The translations under genes and the position numbers were made by a program. Under the pieces are notes generated by a model. The model made no database searches. It saw nothing but the letters and a program-made list of their open reading frames with translations, and was not told where the DNA came from. A DNA stretch of 33,178 bases from an uncultured Spirochaetaceae bacterium (lineage in GTDB: Bacteria; Spirochaetota; Spirochaetia; Treponematales; Treponemataceae), in the NCBI GenBank assembly GCA_902797055.1, contig CADBRT010000069.1, forward strand, positions 1-33,178. The letters are read 5' to 3'. Positions 24,175-32,113 of the stretch are shown here, one piece after another (positions within the stretch are counted from its first letter, which is position 1; each line of letters opens with the position of its first letter).

Positions 24175-25092
24175 TCACTCAGGAGTTTTAAGCTCCATGC
24201 CGTCATAGGCAGGTGCAACACTTCCCCCGCTGTGTAGTATCGAACGCAGATTGCAGAACCTGTCGTCAGTTTCCACCAGATTGCTGACATAGGAAGCAAT
24301 GTCCTCATGAAACATATCGTGCGTGATGTGGATAAGGCAGGTATGACGCGGACGCAGTCTTTCAGCGACTTCCAAAGCCTGTGCAAACGAAAAATGCGTT
24401 GCGTGCGGTTTCTGCCGCAATCCGTCAATCACAAGGTAATCAAGAATTCCGCATGACTCCTGTATCAGCGAGACGGAACTTTCATCAATCGTACTGCAAT
24501 CCGTCAGGTACGCTATGCTGTGTTTTTTTTCGTCTGCTGACGAATACTGGCTCAAAAGCCAGCCCGAGTCCTTCAAATGTCCGTGCAGAATCGGAACAGG
24601 CAGGATTTCCAGCCCCTGTATGACTAACGGTTTTCCTGAAACAAAACAGTCAGCGCATTCAAGGTCAATCTTCGGTTTGCCGCCACCCACCTGCACCGTT
24701 TTAAAAATATAATCGAAACGGTTGCGGATATCTTCAACGGTGCCCGCATTGGCATAGATAGGAAGTCCCCGGCCCTCGGTTTCTCTTCCACGGGGATTGG
24801 TGCCGGCATCAGCGCTCTCTGTGTGGCTGAAAATACGAAGGTCATCCAACCCGTGAAGATGGTCGGCATGGCTGTGAGTTATCAGCACAGCATCCAGATG
24901 TTTGATGTGGTATTTCAAAGCCTGAATGCGGAATTCAGGTCCGGTATCTATGACTATCTGAGCAGGGCTTGTAATATAAGCGCTGCACCGCAAACGGGTG
25001 TCCTTTGGATTCTGAGATTTACAGACAACACAGTCACAGCCTATGACTGGGACTCCGTGACTGGTCCCCGTACCCATCAATATCATCTTCAT
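24175..25092 (-). CDS. MBL-fold metallo-hydrolase, PhnP-like
   Basis: A 305-residue metallo-beta-lactamase-fold hydrolase. The start MKMILMGTGTSHGVPVIGC and the metal motif THSHADHLHGLDD (H73, H75, D77, H78) match the PhnP/phosphoribosyl cyclic phosphodiesterase-like group. A Cys cluster (GCDCVVC ... RLRC, residues 19-36) probably binds a structural metal, as in PhnP. Later ligands are likely in PILHGHLKDSGW, YLTDCSTID and IHITHD. No phosphonate genes are nearby, so the substrate is unknown; a cyclic nucleotide or sugar phosphate is the family-based guess. ATG 25092 is chosen as the family-typical start. It is seven bases after a TACACT box and has no ribosome site; ATG 25086 is an alternative. 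Confidence 0.82.
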   Translation of the reverse strand: MKMILMGTGTSHGVPVIGCDCVVCKSQNPKDTRLRCSAYITSPAQIVIDTGPEFRIQALKYHIKHLDAVLITHSHADHLHGLDDLRIFSHTESADAGTNPRGRETEGRGLPIYANAGTVEDIRNRFDYIFKTVQVGGGKPKIDLECADCFVSGKPLVIQGLEILPVPILHGHLKDSGWLLSQYSSADEKKHSIAYLTDCSTIDESSVSLIQESCGILDYLVIDGLRQKPHATHFSFAQALEVAERLRPRHTCLIHITHDMFHEDIASYVSNLVETDDRFCNLRSILHSGGSVAPAYDGMELKTPE

Positions 25093-25099
25093 AGCAGAC

Positions 25100-25128
25100 A
25101 GTGTACGGATTTTCAAGCACTTAGTAAA
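25100..25128 (-). promoter_or_regulatory. Promoter of the MBL hydrolase gene, leaderless arrangement
   Basis: On the minus strand: TTTACT (25128-25123), 17-base spacer, TACACT (25105-25100), then seven bases to ATG 25092. Confidence 0.45.
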
Positions 25129-25135
25129 CGGGAAA

Positions 25136-25165
25136 GCGCACGAAACCCCGAAGGTTCACGTGCGC
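25136..25165 (-). terminator. Hairpin ending the sugar-transport operon
   Basis: On the minus strand a 7-base GC stem GCGCACG / CGTGCGC, extended imperfectly to a C(TTCG)G tetraloop, followed by only TTT. Likely a terminator or 3'-end stabiliser for the upstream permease gene. Confidence 0.55.
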
Positions 25166-25196
25166 ATGAAAAAGGTATGTTGTTTTATAAAAAGGT

Positions 25197-26183
25197 CTAC
25201 TTCTTGTTTCTGTTGCGTATGAAGTCAATAAAGACAGCGAGCAGAATGACAAGACCTTTGACCACGTACTGCCAGAACGAGTTCACGTTCAGCAGGTTCA
25301 AACCGTTGTTCAGGAATCCGATAATAAGCGCACCGATTATGGTACCGCCAATCTTACCGGAACCGCCGGACATTGACGTTCCTCCGACAACAACAGCTGC
25401 AATAGCATCCATCTCTGCACCGTTACCGGCAGTCGGCTGACCGGAATACATACGAGAAGCGAGAACGATTCCTGCAAGACCTGCCATCAGTCCTGAGAAG
25501 GAATAAATCCAGAATTTGACTTTCTTTACGGATATACCGGAAAAATGTGCTGCCTGTACGTTGCCACCGACAGCGTAGATATGCCGTCCAAGCCGTGTAT
25601 TATTCATAAGCAGTGCCGTGATTATCAGTACAATGATAAGAATGATGACAGGAGTCGGTACAAATCCGATATACCCGGCACCAATAAACTGCCATTCCTT
25701 TGTTACGACGCGGACAGGAGAACCGCCTGTATAGACATATGCAAAACCGCGGGCAATATTCATGGTTGCAAGCGTTACAATGAACGGCGGAATAGTTGTC
25801 TTACAGATTATTGCACCGTTAATCATACCGAACACAACACCGATGGCGACACCAATTATAAGAGCAACAGGTATGGGCATACCGTGGCGGGCGACACAAG
25901 CCGCAGCAACACAACCAGAAAGTGCAATGATCGAACCGACAGAAAGGTCTATCCCCCCCAGGATGATTATCATCGTCATGCCGCAAGCAAGGTACAGGTT
26001 TGTTGAAAGCTGACGCAGAACGTTAAACATATTCTGCCGCGTCAGGAAGGCTTCTGATGTAGCCGGTGAAATAGCAAGGAACAGATAGAGGACTGCAAAC
26101 GCAATCAATATACCCATGTTCTCTTTGAAATAGGTTGTAACACCCTTCATTATTCTCGCTTTTTTAATGGCATTGATTTCCAT
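25197..26183 (-). CDS. Sugar ABC transporter permease, RbsC/MglC-like
   Basis: A 328-residue inner-membrane permease of the ribose/galactose/xylose (CUT2) family with roughly eight to ten hydrophobic segments. Family hallmarks: MIIILGGIDLSVGSIIALSG, TLATMNIARG, the cytoplasmic EAA-like loop region (GRHIYAVGGNVQAAHFSGI) and the ending FWQYVVKGLVILLAVFIDF. A very strong ribosome site, AAGGAGGA, precedes ATG 26183. It is the last gene of the binding protein-ATPase-permease operon, 18 bases after the ATPase gene. A single permease gene implies a homodimeric channel, as in the Rbs system. Confidence 0.93.
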   Translation of the reverse strand: MEINAIKKARIMKGVTTYFKENMGILIAFAVLYLFLAISPATSEAFLTRQNMFNVLRQLSTNLYLACGMTMIIILGGIDLSVGSIIALSGCVAAACVARHGMPIPVALIIGVAIGVVFGMINGAIICKTTIPPFIVTLATMNIARGFAYVYTGGSPVRVVTKEWQFIGAGYIGFVPTPVIILIIVLIITALLMNNTRLGRHIYAVGGNVQAAHFSGISVKKVKFWIYSFSGLMAGLAGIVLASRMYSGQPTAGNGAEMDAIAAVVVGGTSMSGGSGKIGGTIIGALIIGFLNNGLNLLNVNSFWQYVVKGLVILLAVFIDFIRNRNKK

Positions 26184-26201
26184 AATTATTTTCCTCCTTT
26201 T

Positions 26202-27689
26202 TTATTCAGCGGTAGCAAGACTCATTATCCGCTCTTGTGTTGCTTCCTTATGAGAAAGACAACCTGTCACTTTTCCGTTTGACATGACATATATACGGTC
26301 GCTCATATTGATGATTTCCGGCAGTTCCGAAGAAATCATAATTATGGATATTCCCTGTTTTGCAAGGGTATTCATAATAGCATAGATTTCAGCTTTTGCA
26401 CCGACATCGATTCCACGCGTCGGTTCGTCCAGAATCAAAATTGATGGATCTGTTGCAAGCCAACGGCTTATCATAACCTTCTGCTGGTTTCCGCCAGACA
26501 GATGTCCAATGGGCTGATCCAAAGAAGGTGTTTTCGTTCTCATCATCTTTGTGTATTTGAGAGCAACATCTTCCTCTCCCTTTGAGTTCAGGAAAATACC
26601 TTTCACAAAGCGTTCCAGAACTTCGATGGTGGAATTGTATTTTACGCTCTGCACCTGGTACAACCCTTCAAGCTTTCTGTCCTCAGGAACCAAAGCAAGG
26701 CCTTTGTGCATCGCATCCACTGCAGAAAGGAAATGTTCCTCCTTTCCGTTGATGATTACTTTTCCAGTGTATTTTTTTGAAAGCCCGAAGATTGCCTGCA
26801 TCGTTTCACTGCGTCCTGCACCGACGAGTCCGGCAAAGCCCAGTATTTCGCCTTTTTTCAATTCAAAGGTCGCGTCCTGTACCCGCTCACCGTCGCTCAG
26901 GTGTTCCACCTTCATAACAGTTTCTGTGTGCGGAACAAAATCACGTACATAGTACTGTTCAAGGTTGCGACCGACCATTTTGGAAATCAGTTCATCTTTT
27001 GTGATATCTTTTATAATTTCTGTACTTACATACTGTCCGTCACGCATAACAGTAACGCGGTCACAGATTTCCCACAGCTCGCTCATCTTGTGGGAGATGT
27101 AGATTATGCCGACTTTTTTCTCTTTGAGCGTCCTCATAATCTTGAACAAATATTCGACTTCTTTGTCGGAGATGGAAGATGTCGGCTCATCCATGACAAG
27201 GATTTTTGAATTAAAAGAGATGGCTTTTATGATCTCAACCATCTGCTGCTGCGCAATGGTAAGATTGACCATCAAAGTCTGCGGCGTAAAATTCATGTTG
27301 TAGGTGCGCAGTAGTTCCTCGGTTTCTGCATCCATCTTCACCTTGTCGACAAGCGGACCTTTCATCGGCTCCCTGCCCAAGAAGATGTTTTCAGCAACTG
27401 TCATATACGGAACAAGAACCAGTTCCTGGTGAATGATGGCAATGCCGTTGCGGTGCGCATCAAAAACATTGTTTATCTCAACCTTTTTTCCGTTGATGAA
27501 AATCTCGCCTTTATTGGCTTTATAGATTCCGCCAAGAATCTTTATAAGGGTTGATTTTCCCGCTCCATTTTCTCCGAGAAGGGCATGTACCTCACCTTCC
27601 TTTAAATCAAAATTTACATTTTTCAGAGCATAGACGCCGGGAAACGTCTTGTCTATATCCTTCATTCGTAATAATACATTTTCCTTCAT
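26202..27689 (-). CDS. Sugar ABC transporter ATPase, two nucleotide-binding domains (RbsA/MglA-like)
   Basis: A 495-residue fused double ATPase of the CUT2 family. The N-terminal domain has Walker A GENGAGKST, signature-like LTIAQQQMVEI and Walker B ILVMDEPTSS. The C-terminal domain has the degenerate Walker A GLVGAGRSE, a canonical LSGGNQQKV signature and ILILDEPTRGID. This asymmetry (degenerate second Walker A, canonical second signature) is normal for RbsA/MglA. ATG 27689, after AGAGGA, is preferred to a longer ORF reading through the intergenic hairpin. It is separated from the binding-protein gene by about 100 bases containing a terminator-like hairpin, which probably lowers its expression relative to the lipoprotein. 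Confidence 0.93.
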   Translation of the reverse strand: MKENVLLRMKDIDKTFPGVYALKNVNFDLKEGEVHALLGENGAGKSTLIKILGGIYKANKGEIFINGKKVEINNVFDAHRNGIAIIHQELVLVPYMTVAENIFLGREPMKGPLVDKVKMDAETEELLRTYNMNFTPQTLMVNLTIAQQQMVEIIKAISFNSKILVMDEPTSSISDKEVEYLFKIMRTLKEKKVGIIYISHKMSELWEICDRVTVMRDGQYVSTEIIKDITKDELISKMVGRNLEQYYVRDFVPHTETVMKVEHLSDGERVQDATFELKKGEILGFAGLVGAGRSETMQAIFGLSKKYTGKVIINGKEEHFLSAVDAMHKGLALVPEDRKLEGLYQVQSVKYNSTIEVLERFVKGIFLNSKGEEDVALKYTKMMRTKTPSLDQPIGHLSGGNQQKVMISRWLATDPSILILDEPTRGIDVGAKAEIYAIMNTLAKQGISIIMISSELPEIINMSDRIYVMSNGKVTGCLSHKEATQERIMSLATAE

Positions 27690-27711
27690 TACAGCCCGTC
27701 CTCTGTTTTTG

Positions 27712-27759
27712 AAAAAACCGGGAAGCACACGCGTAGGAGGTTAATACACGGTGTCCCGG
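27712..27759 (-). terminator. Attenuator-like hairpin between binding-protein and ATPase genes
   Basis: On the minus strand CCGGG (27759-27755) with ACAC pairs with GTGT and CCCGG (27722-27718) across a small bulge, followed by six T residues (27717-27712). The imperfect stem suits partial termination, giving more binding protein than ATPase/permease. Confidence 0.6.
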
Positions 27760-27792
27760 CAAGATAAGTGCAACAGGTCTTTTTGCTATGGA

Positions 27793-28767
27793 TTACTGCC
27801 AGCCGGTTGTTCCGTACTCGTTTACATTGTCTTTTGAGATAAGGAATGTTGGAACAGGATACCGGGCATCGACCTTTTCACCAGCCATAATCTTGTACAT
27901 AAGATCGACGGACTTCTTTGCGATGTTGATTGGAGACTGAGCACCCGTTCCTTCAATCAAAGAAGAAGAACTTGCAAGCTCGCGTTTGATATCAGGTGAA
28001 CCGTCTACACCATATATTTTTGCTTTCTTTATGCCGGCAGCATTTGCTGCAGCAAGAGCGCCAAGAGCGGTCGGGTCGTTTCCGCCGAAGATAGCCACGA
28101 CATCAGGATGTGCCTGAAGCAAATCTTCTGCAATACCCATGGAAACCTGCAGGTTGCCCTTTGCATCCTGCTGTGCAACGATATTGAAGCCATGTCCCTT
28201 TATTGCGTCAAGGAATCCGTTTGTGCGGTCAACAACGGAATTCATAGTCGGAGAATCCAGAACGATGATGTCTCCTCCAGAAGGACATTTCTTTACGAGG
28301 TCTTCACCGCAGACCTTTCCGGCATTGTAGTTGTCAGAACCGGTGTAAGTTGTAACATAGGTTGCCATATCCGCTACTTCTGTATCGAAGTTAACAATTG
28401 GAATTCCAGCAGCTTTCAACTGGTCAAGAGCAGGGATAATACCTTCTGCTTCTGCGGGGTTCAGGAAGAAACCGTCAACTTTCTGTGCGATGACATCTTC
28501 AACCTGCTGAATCTGACGAGTAACATTGTTTGCAGGGTCTACAGAAATCAGTTTGTCACCTCGTGCTTCTACTTCTTCGCGGATTGTCTTTTCAATCAGA
28601 ACGAAGAACGGGTTTGACTGGTCCATACAGGTAAAGCCGAATTTGTAGTGCTTTTCACCGCTGGCAGCGGAAGCCTTTGCATTGCCCTTCTTGGAACAGG
28701 ATACGACGCTGGTCATTGCCACAGCTGCAACAGCGAGTGCTGCAACCACTTTCATAATCTTTTTCAT
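27793..28767 (-). CDS. Sugar-binding lipoprotein of the ABC transporter (RbsB/MglB-like)
   Basis: A 324-residue type I periplasmic-binding protein. The signal peptide ends in a lipobox-like SVVSC with Cys24, so it is probably lipid-anchored to the inner membrane's outer face. The mature part shows SNPFFVL, SVDPANN, GFFLNPAEAEG, a DT pair, DRTNGF, FGGNDPTALGALAA, YGVDGSP and the unusual end TTGWQ. By comparison with RbsB, the FF pair, Asp, Arg, Asn, Asp and Gln that contact the sugar are all identifiable, so an aldose-type ligand is likely, but not which one. ATG 28767 follows AAGGAG. It is the first gene of the transport operon and a clear paralogue of the anchored binding protein at 32114-33091. 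Confidence 0.93.
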   Translation of the reverse strand: MKKIMKVVAALAVAAVAMTSVVSCSKKGNAKASAASGEKHYKFGFTCMDQSNPFFVLIEKTIREEVEARGDKLISVDPANNVTRQIQQVEDVIAQKVDGFFLNPAEAEGIIPALDQLKAAGIPIVNFDTEVADMATYVTTYTGSDNYNAGKVCGEDLVKKCPSGGDIIVLDSPTMNSVVDRTNGFLDAIKGHGFNIVAQQDAKGNLQVSMGIAEDLLQAHPDVVAIFGGNDPTALGALAAANAAGIKKAKIYGVDGSPDIKRELASSSSLIEGTGAQSPINIAKKSVDLMYKIMAGEKVDARYPVPTFLISKDNVNEYGTTGWQ

Positions 28768-28788
28768 ATTGACTCCTTCATTGCTTTT

Positions 28789-28803
28789 TATACTGTCAGT
28801 ATA
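28789..28803. repeat. 15-base palindrome over the -10 of the transport promoter
   Basis: TATACTG and CAGTATA flank a single central base and include the -10 TATACT read on the minus strand. It could be an operator or simply a symmetric -10 region. Confidence 0.4.
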
Positions 28804-28826
28804 CGGAGCTTTCCGCTCGCCCGCAA
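28798..28826 (-). promoter_or_regulatory. Promoter of the sugar-transport operon
   Basis: On the minus strand: TTGCGG (28826-28821), 17-base spacer, TATACT (28803-28798); leader of about 25 bases with AAGGAG. The weak -35 fits an activator-dependent promoter. Confidence 0.6.
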
Positions 28827-28833
28827 TTGAAGT

Positions 28834-28862
28834 TTGTCACAACTTTGACATGACAAATGTCA
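28834..28862. promoter_or_regulatory. Cluster of TGACA/TGTCA half-sites upstream of the transport promoter
   Basis: Four half-sites in 29 bases: TTGTCA (28834-28839), TTGACA (28845-28850), and the inverted pair TGACA (28851-28855) / TGTCA (28858-28862). They lie about 8 to 36 bases upstream of the -35, suited to an activator such as the adjacent NarL-type response regulator. Which protein binds is inference. Confidence 0.5.
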
Positions 28863-28866
28863 CATT

Positions 28867-30144
28867 CTACTTTGCCAGCTGCTCTTGAATGGTCCGTTGA
28901 AGAAGTTTCAACGAAATATCGGCGTCTTTTTTTTCGGTTATGATGCGGCTTATGCTGCTGTCAGCCACCCCCATAGCTTCTCCGTACTTGCTGAATCTGG
29001 GAACAGCCATGCCTTTATCAAGGATATCCGCAAGCAGCCCCAGATTATACTCCCTGCCGCCGCGGGTATAGGCATCGATGACATTTCTCGATGCACCGGA
29101 TGCCGCAATAATTCTCAGCGGGGACGCTCCTTGCCCCATGCTGTAGACATCAGTCTGCACGGCAGTATCGTGCGTGAGCGTTTTGAGCAATTCAAAAGAA
29201 AGATACGGGTGCTTTGAATGTGTATTCATCCCTGCAAGCAGCGTTTTCACTTCAGAGATATTGTTTCCCGAATACCCCGCAGGCATCGGAAGGCAGCCCC
29301 ATTCAAAGTTGACATCTTTATACACCTTGTATGGATAGGAGACGTAGGTGCAGAAACGGGCGAATGACATGGGCATACAAGCAACCCGTCCCGCGTCAAA
29401 ATCAGCAGAAGTAAAAGAACGTCCCTCTGTCAAGACTGTAAGCCGCTGCATAAACTGAACAGCCTCAACGGTACGGAAATCGGAAAAATTAGACTGCGTA
29501 CCATTGTCATCAAAAAGCTTTATACCGTTCGCATACACCGCTTCCTGCCACGTGTAATTGCAGGTTCCCGCTACATCCGGTCCCAGTCCCCTGCACAGTG
29601 AAAAGAAATCATCCCATGTCCAGTCCCGCTCCGGCATCTGCAGATTGTGCCGTTTGAGCAGCGTGCAGTTCACCGCCATAAGCATGCAATCAGTCTGATA
29701 CGGAAGGGCATACTGGTTCCCCTTACTGGAGCCTGCGTTCCAGGCAGGTGCAAAATACTCCCAGCTTTTTATCTGCTTTTCCTTCTGAAGAAACTGCTCC
29801 AAGTTTTTTAACACACCTTGTGAAACGAGTATGTTGAACTGCCCGTCGGGAACAAGGAATACATCTGGAGTGCGCCCTGAGAGAATTTGCCCGGCAAGCC
29901 ATTCGCTGTAATCCTGCCTGCGTATTCCTGAATAGTAATGGACTTTTACACCGGGATGATCGTTTTCAAACTGTGACACAGCAAGCTCGATTGTGTGGTA
30001 ACTATTGCCATTCGCTACGTCCCAGTTGCTTCCGGCGAATACCCCCAGTTCAAGCGTCACCACCTGTTTTTGAAAAGGTCTGCATGCAAAAAAAAACGCA
30101 CAAAGAGCAATCACAGCAGATAGTAGTAAAACTCGTTTTCGCAT
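28867..30144 (-). CDS. Extracellular solute-binding lipoprotein, family 1 (sugar type)
   Basis: A 425-residue lipoprotein: signal peptide MRKRVLLLSAVIALCAFFFA with lipobox Cys21, then a family-1 (MalE/UgpB-like) solute-binding fold (FENDHPGVKVHYY, GRTPDVFLVPDGQF, LLKRHNLQMPERDWTWDDFF, YALPYQTDCMLMAVN). No MalF/MalG-type permease accompanies it. It begins ten bases after the response-regulator stop, so it belongs to the sensor operon rather than the CUT2 transporter that follows. It may be a dedicated sensor partner or serve permeases encoded elsewhere. The ribosome site is weak (GCAGGCAG), suggesting translational coupling. Confidence 0.85.
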   Translation of the reverse strand: MRKRVLLLSAVIALCAFFFACRPFQKQVVTLELGVFAGSNWDVANGNSYHTIELAVSQFENDHPGVKVHYYSGIRRQDYSEWLAGQILSGRTPDVFLVPDGQFNILVSQGVLKNLEQFLQKEKQIKSWEYFAPAWNAGSSKGNQYALPYQTDCMLMAVNCTLLKRHNLQMPERDWTWDDFFSLCRGLGPDVAGTCNYTWQEAVYANGIKLFDDNGTQSNFSDFRTVEAVQFMQRLTVLTEGRSFTSADFDAGRVACMPMSFARFCTYVSYPYKVYKDVNFEWGCLPMPAGYSGNNISEVKTLLAGMNTHSKHPYLSFELLKTLTHDTAVQTDVYSMGQGASPLRIIAASGASRNVIDAYTRGGREYNLGLLADILDKGMAVPRFSKYGEAMGVADSSISRIITEKKDADISLKLLQRTIQEQLAK

Positions 30145-30154
30145 AGCTGCCTGC

Positions 30155-30811
30155 TTACATGACCAGTGTCATTTGCACAGCCCAGATAGCAAGCTGCGTG
30201 CGGTCGCGCAAATCGAGTTTATCCAAGATTGTGCTGAGGTAATTGCGCACCGTTCCCTCAGAAAGACACAGGACATTGGCAATCTCTTTATTGGAAAGCC
30301 CCTTTGCAATCTGCCGGATTATCTTCCATTCCGTCTCAGTGAGTTTCTCACTGTTCTTATCAGGAGCAACCATGACATTTCCTTCGTTCGCCATCTTTTG
30401 AAACAGCACCAGCACTTTTGAAGCAATATCAGGATTTATCATTGCCTGTCCGCCGTATACGGTTTTAATGGCAGAACTCAACTCCTCCAAAGCGATACCT
30501 TTCAGAAGATATCCGCTTGCGCCGTGTTTCAATGCGTTGTACACATATTCGTCATCATCAAAAGTTGTGAGGATTATAATCTTTACCTGAGGATAATCTT
30601 TTTTTATCAGTTTAGTACATTGAACTCCATCAATACGAGGCATACGTATATCCATAAGAATAATATCCGGCTGCTCCTGTTTCACACAATCAATAACCTC
30701 TTCCCCGTCACAAGCCAAAGCGGTAACAGAGAACTCTCCGGTGCTTTCAAGGTACAGTCTGAGACTTTCCCGTATAAGCTGCTGGTCGTCTGCGATTAAA
30801 ACTTTTATCAT
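30155..30811 (-). CDS. Two-component response regulator, NarL/LuxR type
   Basis: A 218-residue regulator: receiver domain (1-120) with the acidic pair IADDQQ, phospho-acceptor D54 in ILMDIRMPRIDG, Thr in ILTTFDDDEYV and Lys near 105 in GYLLKG; then a LuxR-type helix-turn-helix (about 150-210: LTETEWKIIRQIAKGLSNKE, IANVLCLSEGTVRNYLSTIL). The ATG overlaps the kinase stop by four bases (ATGA), so the two are translationally coupled partners, preceded by GAGGGGGA. The likely target is the downstream transport promoter. Confidence 0.95.
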   Translation of the reverse strand: MIKVLIADDQQLIRESLRLYLESTGEFSVTALACDGEEVIDCVKQEQPDIILMDIRMPRIDGVQCTKLIKKDYPQVKIIILTTFDDDEYVYNALKHGASGYLLKGIALEELSSAIKTVYGGQAMINPDIASKVLVLFQKMANEGNVMVAPDKNSEKLTETEWKIIRQIAKGLSNKEIANVLCLSEGTVRNYLSTILDKLDLRDRTQLAIWAVQMTLVM

Positions 30812-32100
30812 ATATTCCCCCTCTCATTCCGTATTGGCAAAACGGCTTTCACAGAAAAGCCGCCCTGGGAAGAAAAATCAACAGTACCGCCAAGCATGGA
30901 AAGTCTCTCCCGTATATGGGTTGTCCCAAACCCACTCTCAAATTTTTTGCAGCCACGCCCGTCGTCAACTATCTGTATAAGCAACTCACTCTCCTGCATC
31001 TGAATGGTGACGTCGATGCGCTGTGCGTGCCCGTGCCGTATGGCATTGGTTACGCTCTCCTGCACCACTCTGAAAATCACAGCTTCTTCCTCTGTGCTGA
31101 AATTCAAAGGGATATTGCATTCATATTGTATGGTAATACCGGTTGCACGGCGGGTGTTCTCCAGCATTGCGGCGAGTTTCTGTTCCAACGGCAAATCATC
31201 ATCTTCGCTTTGCAGCATGCGCACAGAACGCCGGATATCAGCAATTCCGCCTTTCGCTATGCCGGAGATTACCTGCAGCTGAGATTTTGCCGCCGAAGGG
31301 TTTGCGTCCATGATTGCGACACAGGTATCCACCCCTACAGATATGCCCGTCAGAGAATGTCCGATGATGTCATGAATCTCGCGTGCAAGCCTGTTCCGTT
31401 CCCGGGTTTCACCCATGCGCTCCTTTATGTCGGCGTACTCCTTCAGCGTTGCATTCGCTTTTCGCAGCTGTGCGTACAGACTGCGAATTTCATCGATAGC
31501 ACTTTTCTGCCTGCGGATAACCCCCATGCAGAATATGATAAAGCAGACAAAATTCAAATCATGCAGGACATAATACAGAAGGAACAGTTTTTGCTGAACC
31601 CCGCGGTCGTAAAACAAAAAATATTCGCGGACGGAAAACAGAGGAAGGTACACGCTGATAAGGTCATGGCTGAACACCATGTACACAAAAGTCCCCGCAA
31701 TAATAACCAGATACTTTCTGTTATCCTTCATATAATATACGATGTTCGTCAGTTCCCATAGGATAAAGCCGTTGTAGTTGCAGTCCAGGACGATAAGCAG
31801 CATGATATTTGCCACGGTATCCAAATACAATGTTATATATACCACTGTGAGGTTTCTGTGCGACACCGAAAGCCGTATGACAAAATCAGCAAACAGGACA
31901 ATACACCAAAACAGCGTACCGTTCAGAGATGCTGCAGGATTCGAGGGTACATGCCCGAGCGTTTTGATAAATTCATTTGCAATGCCATAACGACATGCCA
32001 TCTGTGACGTTACGGAGACGACTGCCGCTATAAAAAGACAGGCGGATATATTTATTCCAAGCATGGCATAACGCAGTTCCGGAAATCTGATTCTACGCAT
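30808..32100 (-). CDS. Sensor histidine kinase, HisKA_3/NarL type, multi-TM sensor
   Basis: A 430-residue kinase. Residues 1-195 are almost entirely hydrophobic, about six membrane helices with short loops and no sizeable periplasmic domain. A coiled coil (about 200-235) leads to the HisKA_3 dimerisation helix with H243 in LAREIHDIIGHSLTG, then an ATPase domain with N352 in QESVTNAIRHG, the G1 box DDGRGC (379-384) and FGTTHIRERLSMLGG. ATG 32100 follows GGAAG with an eight-base spacer. Longer in-frame starts (ATG 32133, TTG 32145) would run into the upstream gene. With no ligand domain of its own, it probably receives its signal from the anchored binding protein encoded just upstream, 13 bases away. 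Confidence 0.93.
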   Translation of the reverse strand: MRRIRFPELRYAMLGINISACLFIAAVVSVTSQMACRYGIANEFIKTLGHVPSNPAASLNGTLFWCIVLFADFVIRLSVSHRNLTVVYITLYLDTVANIMLLIVLDCNYNGFILWELTNIVYYMKDNRKYLVIIAGTFVYMVFSHDLISVYLPLFSVREYFLFYDRGVQQKLFLLYYVLHDLNFVCFIIFCMGVIRRQKSAIDEIRSLYAQLRKANATLKEYADIKERMGETRERNRLAREIHDIIGHSLTGISVGVDTCVAIMDANPSAAKSQLQVISGIAKGGIADIRRSVRMLQSEDDDLPLEQKLAAMLENTRRATGITIQYECNIPLNFSTEEEAVIFRVVQESVTNAIRHGHAQRIDVTIQMQESELLIQIVDDGRGCKKFESGFGTTHIRERLSMLGGTVDFSSQGGFSVKAVLPIRNERGNI

Positions 32101-32113
32101 ACGATTCACTTCC

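Noticed and set aside
30916..31761. 281-codon open frame on the plus strand
   Set aside because: Opposite the histidine kinase; no domain or start signal.
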